In this document: positions 35,264-47,500 of the stretch, one piece after another
Position numbering within the stretch: the stretch's first letter is position 1
Layout: every line of letters starts with the position of its first letter
NCBI GenBank assembly: GCA_037974665.1
Contig: CM075767.1
Location: 18,492,840 to 18,556,839, forward strand
Origin: Ehretia macrophylla
Lineage: Eukaryota; Streptophyta; Magnoliopsida; Boraginales; Ehretiaceae
DNA: 64,000 bases
Direction of reading: 5' to 3'
The notes under the pieces: model-generated
What the model was told of the DNA's origin: nothing
The model's database searches: none
The model's input: the letters and a program-made list of their open reading frames with translations, nothing else
Position numbers and translations under genes: made by a program

Positions 35264-38200
35264 TCCTCTCCCCCTTAAACTAATTGCGCCCACACAATTC
35301 TTACATGATTCGGCGAATAACTTTGGATAGCAATCTCGCATCTGATCCTCTTTCTCCCAGGTAGCATCCTCTAACCCATGATGATCCCACAGAACTTTAA
35401 CCATCGAAATGCTTTTAGTCCTCAGCTCCTGAACTTTCTGATCCACAATACGAAAAGGTTTCTCCGTGTAGGTCAAAGTTTTACTGATCTCTAAAGGCTC
35501 AGGCTCAAGAACATGAGAAAGATCTGACTGATATTTCCAAAGCATAGAAATATGGAAGACATCATGAATTATGCCCAGACCAGGAGGCAAAGCTAGTCGA
35601 TAAGCCAAATCACCAATGGTTTCAGTTATCTCAAATGGTCCCACATAACAAGGACTGAGTTTACCTCCTTTAACATGCCGAACCAAACCTTTGTGAGGAG
35701 AAATTTTCAGAAATACTCAATCCCCAACGGCAAATTTCAGATCACGACGGCGTCTATCTGTATAACTCTTTTGCCGACTCTGTGCTGTAAGCATTTTTTT
35801 CTGATAAGCTGAACATTATCAATCATTCTGTTAATCTCTGGCAATAAGATAGGATCAATAGATTTCAACTCTCCAACTTCATCCCAATATAAATGAGATC
35901 TGCATTTTCGCCCATACAAAGCCTCATACGGTGACATACCGATAGTAGCTTGATAACTGTTGTTATAAGCAAATTTTGCAAGAGGTAAGTATTTCTCCCA
36001 ACTCTTACCGAAGTCCAAAATACAAGCCCATAGCATATCCTCGAGGATTAAGATAGTTCTCTCGGATTGACCATCTGACTGAGGATGATAAGCTATACTA
36101 AAACTCAAAGTCGTGCCCAAAGCTTCCTGAATCTTCTGCCAGAACTGAGATGTGAATCTGGGGTCTCTATCTGACACAATACTCTTGGGAATTCCATGAA
36201 GTCTAACAATATTCTCAACATAAATTTCAGCCAACCGATCCAGAGATTCAGTATTCTTAGTAGCAATAAAATGAGAGGTTTTGGTCAATCTATCCACAAC
36301 AACCCAGACTGAATCATGACCCCTAGAAGACCGCGGCAAATCTGATACGAAATCCATGGTAATGTGATCCTATTTCCAAACAGGAATAGCCAAAGGCTGC
36401 AACAACCCTGCTGGTCTCTGATGTTCAGCTTTTACTTTCTGGCATGTAAAACATTTAGCAACATAGTCCGCAATCTCTCCCTTCATGTTATTCCACCAGT
36501 AGTTCTGTTTCAGATCTCTGTACATCTTAGTACTGCCTGGATGAATTGTATACTTAGAATTATGAGCCTCTGCAAGAATTTCTTTCTTTAAAGCTGGCTC
36601 GGAAGGAATGCAAATTCTACCCTTGAACTTTAGAAGTCCATCATTATGTAACTTGAAATCCGACTCTCCCCCTTTTGACTTTTCTAAGATTTCCATCAAC
36701 TGCGGGTCAGCCTGTTGAGCTTCTCGAATCCTGGATAATAATAGAGGCTGAATATGCAAACTTGCGAATTGAACACTAGAATCTGAAATGCTGGACCTCC
36801 ACAAACATAACTCCTCCATGAACTCCCAATTTTTGACGATTAGACTAACAACTGTAGCCTTTCGGCTTAAGGCATCAGCAACAATATTAGCCTTACCTGG
36901 AAGATAATTGATAGTACAATTGTAATTCTCAAGCAACTCCAACCAACGCCTCTGCCTCATATTCAACTCTTTCTGAGAAAAGAGATATTTCAGACTCTTG
37001 TGATCAGTAAAGATTTCAAATTTATTACCCCAAAGATAATGATGCCATTTCTTTAATGCAAAGATGATAGCTGCAAGCTCGAGATCATGCGTCGGGTAAT
37101 TAAGTTCATAAGGTTTCAATTTTCTGGGAAGCATAAGCCATAACTCTCCCATTCTGTATCAATACACAGCCCAAACCTTCCTTAGAAACATCACTATAGA
37201 TTACCAGATTATGGGTACCATCAGGTAGAGCAAGAATAGGAGTTGTGGTTAATCTCTTCTTTAATTCCTGGAAGCTAGCTTCACATTTCTCATTCTAGTC
37301 AAACATAGTCTTCTTCCGAGTGAGTTGAGTCAAGGCCCATCAATTTTTGAGAAATCCTTGACAAACCTTCTGTAATAACCCGCTAAACCCAGAAAATTGC
37401 GAATTTATGTAACAGTCTCCGGCCGTTTCCATGCCATGACAACCTCAATCTTTGCTGGATCAACGGAAATTCCATCCTAAGAAATAATGTGGCCCATAAA
37501 AGTGACTTGTCTTAACCAGAACTCACATTTGCTAAACTTTGCAAATAACCGATGCTCCTGAAGAGTCTGCAGTACAATCGTGAGATGTTGTTCATGTTCC
37601 GCCTTAGATTTAGAATAGACAAGATTATCATCAATGAAAATAACCACAAACTGATCCAGATAGGGGCGGAATACTCTGTGCATTAGATCCATAAATGCGG
37701 CAGGAGCGTTAGTTAACCCAAACGGCAGAACAACAAACTCATAATGACTATTCCGAGTTCTGAAAGCAGTTTTGGGAACATCATCAGACTTAATCCTTAA
37801 CTGATAATAGCCCTGCCTCAGATCGAATTTAGAAAATACCCTGGCACCTTGCAGCTGATCAAATAATTCCTCAATCAAAGGCAATGGATATTTGTTTTTG
37901 ATAGTTATCTGATTAAGACCCCGATAATCAATGCATAATCGAAGAGATCCATCTTTCTTTTTAACAAATAAAACCGGTGCACCCCAAGGTGAAGAACTCG
38001 GCTGAATGAACCCCTTCTCAAGTAAACCCTGCAACTGAATTTTCAATTCCTGCAACTCGGGTGGAGCCATTCTGTACGGAGTTCTAGAGATAGGCGTAGC
38101 CCCTGGTAATAAGTCGATCACAAACTCTATCTCTCTATCAGGTGGTAAACCAGGTAACTCCTCAGGAAACACCCCCGGAAACTCTCTCACGATAGGTACA

Positions 38201-38957
38201 TCATTCAGTTTCAATTGATCACCAGGTTGATTAATCAAATAAGCAAAGTAAGCCTCACAACCCTTACCTAACATTTTTGATGCTTTAATAGAAGATATGA
38301 TAGGAGTTCCCGTAGATTTTCTACTACCAACTATTTTAAGTACAGGCTGGTCGGGCATTTCTAGATTCACAATCTTCTTTCTACAATCAAGCTGGGCATA
38401 ATATTTACCTAACCAGTCCATCCCCAATATAATTTCAAAGTCGCGGAAAGGTAGAATAATTAAATCGGCAGGAAAAACATGACCTTGAATATAAATATTA
38501 CATGCCTTGCAGATAGATTTGGTGACAAACTTCGGCCCCATAGGAGTGTAAACCACAATATCATGCAACAGTTTATCATGTTTCAACTTAGCATTTTGTG
38601 CACAAATAGGTGTAATAAATGAATACGAAGCTCCGGAATCAATTAAAACCTTAACTGATTGATCATTAAGAAGAAAAGTACCTTCTACTACAGCGGTCGT
38701 ATCTGGAAGCTCCTCAGCATCTAAGGCAAATACTCGGGCCTGACCCCGCGGTACTGGTGCTGCAACTGAACCCCTGGTCTGATTGCCTTGACTAGATGTC
38801 TGACCCCTGGTATTTTTGAATTTCTGGCAATCTCTAACCCTGTGTTGATCATTGCCGCATCCGGTACATCAGCCCAATCTTTTCCAGCAATTCTCCTCGG
38901 TATGACCTTGGCGTTGACAGAAGCTGCACTGCTGGTGACGTCTTGTAACAGTGCCTC
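35264..38957 (-). pseudogene. Tekay-2 gag 3' end and pol
   Basis: Minus strand: the last part of gag with the knuckle (about 38930-38880), protease with DSGAS (about 38640), RT in a long open frame 38586-37477, RNase H and the first part of integrase in 37152-36370, integrase core in 36357-35737, and chromodomain in 35686-35290 (LWDHHGLEDATWEKEDQM, Trp kept). The RT box is FIDDN, so Ile after the Asp pair is replaced. TAA after GHIIS (37477) and frameshifts around 37300 and 35790 break the polyprotein. The last frame runs through the purine tract into the LTR. Confidence 0.88.
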
Positions 38958-41088
38958 ACATTCCTTATATTGGCAATCTGATACTAATGTTGCTAACAAA
39001 TTTCATAGTCAATAGATTGAATGGTTATATTATTTAATTTTTATCAAATTTAAATGTTTCATGAAAGAGCACTATTCTAGAACTTTTTCATGATAAAAGT
39101 GAAATATGTTGATGACGTATTTTAGTAGTGCATGATTTTGCGATTATAATTATTAAGGGAGAAAGTTCATTGATATTTACATCTCAATCAGGTATGGTAT
39201 ATAGTTTCACTTGTGTGATACAAGTCTGATGACAAAAAAGAAATAAAGTTTAAACTATCAAGTGAACTTTAAGGTCAGTGGTTGTAATACATTTGTATGA
39301 TTATGTGCTCACACATGTAAAAATGTGTATTGTTTTTAAGAAGGTTATAAAGTATCATGCTTGAAATGCATTTTATTTGCATTTACATATGTCATAGTGG
39401 GAGTATGAGCATGATGTATATAAAATAAATCTCCCTTAAAGATATAAGATAAACCAATGATATAAAGTTTATTGTCTCCTAAAGTAAAGTCCTTTAAGGT
39501 TTGGGGATCTATAAAGGGATTGAAATGCTTTAATAGCATTTGATTGATGAGAATTTTTCTATTCCTCACATGCTCACATGCTCATATTCTTAAATTGTGT
39601 TTTTATATAGAGATGAAATTGATGAAATCTCTCCCTTATGTAAGTTGAAAATTAAATAGTTCTAAACTTGAAGATTACAATCAAGGCATATTTTTCAAGA
39701 TTGTAATATCACTAACCAAGAAAGGTTGTCATCAAGTACATGAATGTTTATGGATTTTGAAGCATTTGGTTAGTGGGAACATGGTTTGCTTTCACTAAAG
39801 TGTTAGTAAATGATTGTCACTCTTATATTCAGTGATTTGAATATTTACAATTATTACTATACAACTATTTATCTGAACTAATGGTGGTGATTGTAATTCA
39901 ATCATGTTATTGTTACCTACTTAATTATTTACACAACTTGAATATGTTGATGGGTTATAAAGGCATAAGCTATGAATATTTATTGCCAACAAGTGTTTAA
40001 GGTATAGTTGTGTATTTGGTATGCTTATGCAAGTGTAAGCAGATTATACACTTAGATTAATGCTTCAATTGAAAGGCTTTAAGTTAGAAGCGTAAAGTGT
40101 AAGGGGGTGTTTGGTTTGCGAAATGTTGTAAGATTCCTGGGAATGTGAAGTCTGTAATATGATATTCCTATGTTTGGTTCGCGGAATAAAAAAATATTCT
40201 TGGGAATGTCACATTCTTGGGAATGCAATATTCCCATGATTTAGTCAATTTTTATTCCCATGTGAGGGGGTGGGAATATCACATTCCCAAATCTTGGGAA
40301 TAACTTTGAAAAAGTAAAAAAGCCAAATACCCATCTTAGAAAATACAAAATAAAAATAAATACAATAAAATAATTCAAAAAATAAAATAATAAATAATAA
40401 ATAATAAATAAAAAAGATAAAAATAATAATGTAAAAAAATAAAAAAATTAATTAAAATAAAATAACTAAATAAGTTAAAATTAAAAAAAATTAAAAATAA
40501 AATAGAAAAAAAATTAAAAAAAATTATAATAAAAAAATAAAATAAAAAAGTAAATGATAAAGTAGAATAAGAAAAATAAAATAAATAAAATTAAATAAGA
40601 TAAAATTAAAATTAAAATAAAATAAAATTAGTAAGAAAAAAATAAATTTACTTTGGTTGTATTAATACGTTAAATATTCTTTTACTCGTGTATTAGCAAA
40701 AGTATGCAAAATGTATCATTAAAGTTTATTTTTAGTAATTTACAGTATATTAAAGTTTTGTTCCCATCATATTTAAGTTTTGATCACTATTTTATGTATA
40801 TATAGATAAAGTTATTGTGAGCTCACGCAGGTTCAAAATTTTATATCTCGAGATATACAGTTACAGATTTCATTATTGAAATGGCTTTGAATTAGAAGCG
40901 CTAAAGGGGGTTTGCCCAAATAAAGTTTAACGACTGTTATGGTTCGATATTGATGTACTTGTTGGACCGAATTTTGGATTGAGATGTTTATTTTGTGGCC
41001 ACTAAAGTTGTTTTCAACTCCAAAGTATTTTCGTGAAATAAAGTATTTTCAAACTATAAAATCAATCAGTGTTGCCCAAGTAGGAGAC
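38958..41088. other. Unassigned 2.1 kb, possibly the inside of a copia remnant
   Basis: No ORF above 75 codons with family features. A stretch at 40061-40100 (ATTGAAAGGCTTTAAGTTAG) recurs imperfectly at 40877-40915, flanking about 800 bp that starts GGGGGTGTTTGGTTTG, an opening common to plant DNA transposons. The segment ends at a purine-rich AAGTAGGAGAC next to a TGTTTGAATT LTR-like start (41089). Confidence 0.35.
40333..40650. repeat. A-rich low-complexity tract
   Basis: About 300 bp of AAAATAAAATAAAT-type sequence with almost no G or C. It follows a block rich in GGGAATG/CATTCCC that can pair with itself (40130-40310). Confidence 0.8.
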
Positions 41089-41667
41089 TGTTTGAATTTT
41101 TTAAATTATGGGTAACTACTGATTGGATATTTTTTATTTTCGAAAAACGGGTTGAGGTTGATCAGTAAAGCCCAAAGCATAATTTATAGTGATTTACTCA
41201 GTTAGCCTAGGTCCGACTTTTGAATATTATTTTATTTAATGGTATGGTATGCAGTGTACAAAGTCTGTTTTAATATTAAGGTAGCTTGATAGGGGGCGTA
41301 AAATAGTTTTTAGGCTAGGCCCTTTCTCCCATCCAAAATATTGATAATCTATAAATAATAGGCTGTCAGGGTTGGCATGCCCCATTGAGAGCCACCATAT
41401 AGAAGTTGGAGGGAGAAATGGAACACCTAGTCTAGGCATGCCTACCATAACACGCCGCTCAAGTTTTCATGCAGGATTATGGTTTCTTTAGCAAATTCCC
41501 GCAACAAACAAATGTACATGACATGGATTTACGGTATGTTTCAAATCTCAAGGTTGATATGTAGTTTCAATGGCTTCATATAAAGGTACACTTTCGATTT
41601 AATCAACTTAATTATATTAATTGCAGTAGTATTTTATTTTATGATATTAGATTCTTTAATTTTAACA
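41089..41667 (+). mobile_element. Probable copia-type 3' LTR
   Basis: Starts TGTTTGAATT right after a purine-rich AGTAGGAGAC, ends TTTTAACA, and has a promoter-like TCTATAAATAATAG near 41350. Terpene synthase exon 7 sequence begins at the next base (41668). That is what an LTR inserted in that exon would give. No 5' partner LTR or target duplication was found. Confidence 0.45.
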
Positions 41668-42620
41668 GTGAAGGCATTCTATGTTTATATATTTCCATGC
41701 ATTCGTAACTCGTTTGCAAAACTCCATTAGAGCATCTTCCTTTAAGGTACCTACCATACTCGTTCATGTAACTTTTAACAGCTAATGCCACATGTCCTCT
41801 CTCTTTCTCAAACTGCATATTATATTAGATAAGTATGTGACACTCAGTGGCAAAATGGTAAAATTGACTCGTGAAACTTAGTGGTAATCTCTTCTTGTTT
41901 GAAAAGATTATCAAGAACTAAGCCCTTGTGTTTCTTCAAACCATCTTAACTATCATTCCTTTACTTTTTGTTAGAGAGTGTTGTAAGCTCATCAAAATAG
42001 AGAGGTAGAAACATTATTTGGAATAGAGTAAACGACTTAACACCACATGTGTTTTGTCAAAAGTGTACAATACCCTCTTATATTTTTATAAATAAGATGA
42101 TTACTCCCCTGTGTTTTAAAAATAAAGTTGAATATCCCCATGTGTTCTAGCTGATTATCCCCTTGTGTTTTATAAACGTAGATGAATACCTTTTGTTTTT
42201 TTACTAACGTAGCTGAATGCCTGCTTCTGTTAGGAAAATTATTCATTTTAACAAGGATATTCAATTACGTTTTTAAAATATAGGGGGTTAATGATCAGCT
42301 ATATTTTTAAAACACAGTGGGGGTAATCATCTTATTTATATAACATATGAGGGTATTGTGCACTTTTAACAAGACAAATGAGGATGTTAAGTCATTTACT
42401 CTTTGGATTAAAAACGACTTCTTTCTTCTTGGTAAAAGAATAGAGGACGTGACTTTTTATTTTAAAACATAGAATTTTAATCACATATAAGAGAATAATC
42501 AAACCATATGTCGTATCATAGGAGATAATAGAATTCTTATTAAATTCTTTCATGTTCAACTTTTTTTTTCATTTAGTATATCATTACCGGTAATTGAAAT
42601 AGTATGTTCTTCTGTTTTAC
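41668..42620 (-). pseudogene. Terpene synthase fragment: 5' part of exon 7 and intron 6
   Basis: Minus strand exon 7 starts at 41812 after CAG (41813-41815), with FEKERGHVALAVKSYMNEYG, homologous to exon 7 at 44892. A four-base duplication (GGTA GGTA near 41750) shifts the frame, and the exon is cut at 41668. Intron 6 runs up to 42620, where the donor GTAAAAC is kept and matches the donor side of intron 6 at 44996. Exon 6 itself is absent beyond 42621. The intron is enlarged by a MITE at 42026-42401. Clearly a dead copy. Confidence 0.82.
42026..42401. mobile_element. MULE-type MITE (376 bp)
   Basis: The two ends are inverted copies over about 100 bp. Left starts GAGTAAACGACTTAACA; right, read on the other strand, starts GAGTAAATGACTTAACA, and both continue into GATGATTAC...TTTTAAAA. 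Flanks are TTTGGAATA (42017-42025) and TTTGGATTA (42402-42410), a 9-bp duplication with one change. Long inverted ends plus a 9-bp duplication indicate a non-autonomous Mutator-like element. No coding sequence. Confidence 0.87.
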
Positions 42621-44553
42621 AAACCGTTTCAATAAGTAATTACTATGCAGTCAATTCCTTCTATCTAAATCATACTGATTGAGCTAGAGTGATGGATATG
42701 GTCGTCAAACCCTATTACTCAATCATATGTTCAAATCTATTTAATTAGTAACTTATGAATAATTCATTCGACTTCCACTATCCTTGGCCAAAGATTTCCA
42801 GTTACTTGATTAGTAGATCGCATAGGATCCTTAATTGACAGATTCTGTATCTATACACACTTATCTCTATGTCGGAATAGATCGTAACCATTGAGTATAA
42901 TATCTAATTCTTGATTAGGACTAGCTTAATTATACTAGCAAATTACAGTATCCCTAACACAAGATAATTGTGGTGTCTTAGGTCTAAGGGCTAATCACAC
43001 TATTACATTGTGCAATGAGTTATTGACTAATCCATGTAATTCTTTGTACCAACGGTCATGTTCAGTCACTTATTCTCAACAAGCATTTATACATCTAGTC
43101 TTACGATATGAGACTAATCGTTCAAATTAATATCTCATATTATTTGGATAGTAGACTATAATTCAATCTAATCGGATAAATTAACACCCAATTAATTTAT
43201 CCTACAATGGGAGACTACTTTTATATTATATATATGAATATTGATTGTGTCACTCATATTCTTACTCTTAAGAATAGAATATATAAATATTATTCTATGG
43301 ACTTTTATTTAAATTAATTGTATTAACAATCATAATTTAAATAAACTGTCCACATTAAATAAATAATACAATCTAACAATGCACAAAATAATAAATTAAG
43401 GATACGTCTAGATTCACGAGGAAAAGGATAATATAGAAAATCAAAGGATTAAAACCCGGATATATCTGCCCCCTTTCCTGACTATATTGATAGTATGTGC
43501 CATTATACAAGACTATGAGGTGGTAAAGCATCTTATCAAGACTTCGAAAATAAAGTATTAATACATCAGCCACAATCTATAGTTAAACTCCGTCAACTAA
43601 ATTCTCACGTTATGAAAACAATTTCACATTAGCTATGCATAATTGTAACTCATGGCGACATTGATAAATATCTCGATTCCTTAGTCCGAATTGGTAATTA
43701 ATCAATTGCTCATGGTCATAGCTATTGCATGTATTGAGCTGAGAAAACCATATTAACAAGAGGTAAAAAGAATTACTTCATTCTTGTTCCGCTAGTGGTC
43801 AAACAAAACCTAAAAATGTTCATGGGAAAAAAGATGATGATCATTAGAGGGCATGGACATTTTGGACCTATTCACTGTAAATTGATAATTGGTTAATAAT
43901 TGTCATCTTTTCGAAATACTAGTACAATTAAGGTAAGATAATGAAATAGATTTGAATCAACTTAAGTCCATGTGACAACAGGATTAACTTAAAACACAAA
44001 ATCAAAAGATCTCTACAAATAATCTTTCATTAGCCTTGCAAAAGAAAAAAATAACTCTAATAACTCACACACCTTGGTTATATGATCTTTGTACTCTACT
44101 ACTCTCTTTACCTTCTCTACCTTATCTATTCTAGTCCTTTTCCAATGTCTCCGTCAATTCTCTCTCCTGATCTGACTACTTTGTTAGGTATAACATTACC
44201 ACATTCTTTGACTCTCTCATTTGCATCAACCCAAGCATGCATACATACATCTAGGACACTCCAGCATCAAAGTTTTATTGTACAACTGAACTACTAACAC
44301 TAGTAATACAATTTAATTTTTGGTTTTCGATAGATGATATCAAAGAGTAACTGATTTTTATTCAATTTGCACGATAATTGAAATACATCCAACATATAAT
44401 TGCCAAGTGCATACTAACTTGCGCGATATAAAAACTGAGATAAGTAATATGTTAAAATTTTATTCAATTTTCTTGAGCTTATTAAATAAAAGAGGTCCAA
44501 ATTTTTATTTGGAATACTTAAAATACATTGTCACAATATACACAACATTATGC
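42621..44553. other. Intergenic region, no gene recognised
   Basis: AT-rich spacer between two terpene synthase copies. A short GGGAGACTAC purine stretch follows ATTTATCCTACAAT near 43200, which might be retroelement debris, but no LTR pair or domain was found. Confidence 0.4.
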
Positions 44554-44559
44554 TTTATT
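44554..44559 (-). promoter_or_regulatory. Candidate polyadenylation signal AATAAA
   Basis: AATAAA on the minus strand, 40 bp after the stop of the terpene synthase gene. The same position is kept in the remnant at 24576. Confidence 0.5.
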
Positions 44560-44598
44560 GGCATACAGATATGATAATGAACCAAAAAGGAGTATAAA

Positions 44599-47500
44599 TC
44601 ATTCATTCACAGGGTTGACAAGCACCAGGTAAATGATTTTTTCAAGCCTGACCGTGGAATGAGTATATCCATCGTTATCTTTATATATGGTATTTAATAC
44701 TCGAGTCAAGTTGTCAATTCGTGTGAGGATTGGCATTGGTACAACAATGGGGTCAAGGCATTCTCTGTTTATATCTTTCCATGCATTTGTAACTCGTTTG
44801 CGAAACTCTACGAGAGCATCTTCCTTTGAGGTACAATATTCGTTCATATAACTTTCAACAGCTGATGCCACATGTCCTCTTTCTTGCTCAAACTGCATAG
44901 CATATTAGATCAGTATGTAACAATCAGTAACATTTCAAACATTCCATGTTAGTATATTGTTAGCGGTAATTGTGTTAGCATGTTCGTCTGTTTTACCTCG
45001 TGGCCTGCCATGTCATCCATTAATCTGGCCATTACTGATGAAGCTCGAATAATTAGAGGTTCACTTGATACCCATTCGAAGACGTCTCGTGTGAGTAAAT
45101 TCCCCATTCCAAGAAATGAAGTTATTGCAAGCATCACGTAAACCCCAGATACATGTGCAACCTTCATATAATCCTCGAATTTCTGAACATAGTTTGTGTG
45201 ATACCATTTAGCATCTTCAAAATATGCTCTAATTAATTTCTTCATCTGAAAATTAATTGAAATAATGCGAATCAAATATAGTCCATTGCTAATTTATGGA
45301 AAGGATGCAATATTATAATCCTCACCTCTTCTATTGCATAGTATGTGGCGTATGATTTGCCATGTTTGGCCATTTCTTGTTCTATTTCAGTGTAAACATC
45401 CAGTAGCGCAAGATAACAATGTCTCATGTATGACGGCAGTTGATGTTTGGCAGAAATATTCCAACTGCAAATCAAGTTGAAAATGATAAGGGATTTGAAT
45501 TAAACTCAATTGATAAAAATTTTGGGGGTGTAACCAAAGGTCGCCATTTGAGTCCCCTCAGGACTGCTGGAGGTTTACTCGATTGTTAACTTCAGGGTCT
45601 CGTGAGATTAATGGAACAAAGCTCGGATATCCACATATTTAAAAAGAAAAGAATAAAAAGAAGGGATTTGAATTAACCTCTCAATCGCATCTGTAAAAAG
45701 TTGAAGCTCATCAAATGTTCCGTATACATCGTAAATGTCATCGATAATGGAAGTCATACCAATTACTTTGGTTAATATTATTCTACCAACGCAATATTGA
45801 GGCTCAAAATAAACTGCTATTATCTAATAGTATAACTCTACCAATCTGTCTCTTGCAAAAGGGAAATTTTTGGGGACATCCAAATCTTTCCACCACCTAA
45901 AAATATAAAAGTGTTACAGAATATACAATTAAAGAGTAATTCAATCAAACCACACGAGCGAATCATCAACTCACTCATATAGAAGTGGATCCCACAGTAT
46001 ATGGGGCCCATCTATGTATCTAGAGCTGATGGTTAACCCAAGTGGTTTGAAGAATTTTCAATAACTTAAATACTTTATTCAACTCAAAGTTTATCACTGG
46101 TCAAGGAATTTAATCACCTTGTAATACCACTTAGTTCTTTTTGGTGCATCTTCTGCAATATGTTGAAGTCCAATTTGGCAAACTTAAGCAATACGTCGTT
46201 ACGTAGTTCATCTTCTTGGTATATAGATATGTACTCTCTCGCTCCAAGTCTTGGCACCGTCAATCTAATTGGAGCCTTAAGAGCTTTAATGACTTGTGCT
46301 GCAAGAAAATTGCTCAAGTTGGACACCATGGACTCAAGGTGAGTGGTGGTGAATGTTAGTGCTTCGACTAGAATGTCTTCCCCATGCATTCTAAGATAAG
46401 CTGCCTCGTACAAGCTTAGAATTCCTCGAACGTCGCTTGATAGAGCTTCATCGAATTTTCCCTTCGTATCCTTGAATTTGTTGAACACGTCTGATTCAAA
46501 ACCAAAAGCTTGATTTGAGATAAGAAAGGGGCCATGCATGAAAAATATTTACACCTCCATAATTTTGGTTATGTACGAGTGGAGTCAGAATCCTAAATTT
46601 AAGGTGTGCACTCATATAGTGTGAGAGATTAGGGTGCACTTATATAGAGTAAGAGGGGTTGACAATATAATGATGTTTCTTTTTTTTGACCAAAAAACGT
46701 TGAGGGCTTTCACATATCAATGTGGCTCCACTATGCAAGTTGCCTCAAGTATTTAGAACCGTGCATATATAAACTCGTTGTCTAATTAACCCGATGAATT
46801 AACCTCAATGTACTCTTATCTATTACCTTTTACGCATGAGATAACTAGATTCATATGAAAGAGAACCTTTTTTGTTTTTTTTTTTGCTGGTCAAATGCTT
46901 CAGGTTTTTTATGGACAAGGACATAAGTGACTGCTTGCACGGATATACTTGTAATATGTTTTATATCATCTTTTCACTCCTTGTTTGTATGTATGATAAG
47001 AGGTTTGTATGTATGATAAGAGGGTATATATTTATTTTAAATCGTTCACATATATGGTAAAAGCTGGGGCGCGCAAAATATTGATATATACATTGTAATG
47101 CTATACTAGTAAAAAATGAAGTTGTGAATAATTGCTTACCACAAGTGATAGGATGGCCTTGTTGCCTAAGTAATCTGAATCGAAGCGCCATAGCATAAAT
47201 GTCATTACCATCTTCTTCAAAGCATTCATGATAAAAATCATAAATGTATTTTAATGAGGCATCAATCTCGCCTTCGAAATGGTAAGACACCCCTAGGCGT
47301 TGGATTGCATCAATCAACTCTAGCTTTTGCAAGGACTTGCCTGGAGCTGCCAATAGCATTTTCCTCACCTCTTCTTTTAGTAGTTCATGTTCACTTTCTT
47401 CATGAGAACCATTTTCCTGTAACACGAACTTGACATATTTAATAGGGTAAATAGCGTTACAGGCTACTAAATTTGCACGAAGTTCGAGAACTTAATGAAA

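Larger units (their letters stand above)
32785..38957 (-). mobile_element. Tekay-2: chromovirus truncated at its 5' half
   Basis: Same family as Tekay-1 and -3. Only the 3' LTR (32785-35263) and the internal region up to the gag zinc knuckle remain. At 38957 the match to Tekay-1 (CAACAGTGCCTC) ends abruptly and unrelated sequence begins. There is no 5' LTR, no primer site and no gag N-terminus. Its left end interrupts the Athila RT. No second copy of the target duplication can be checked. Confidence 0.9.
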
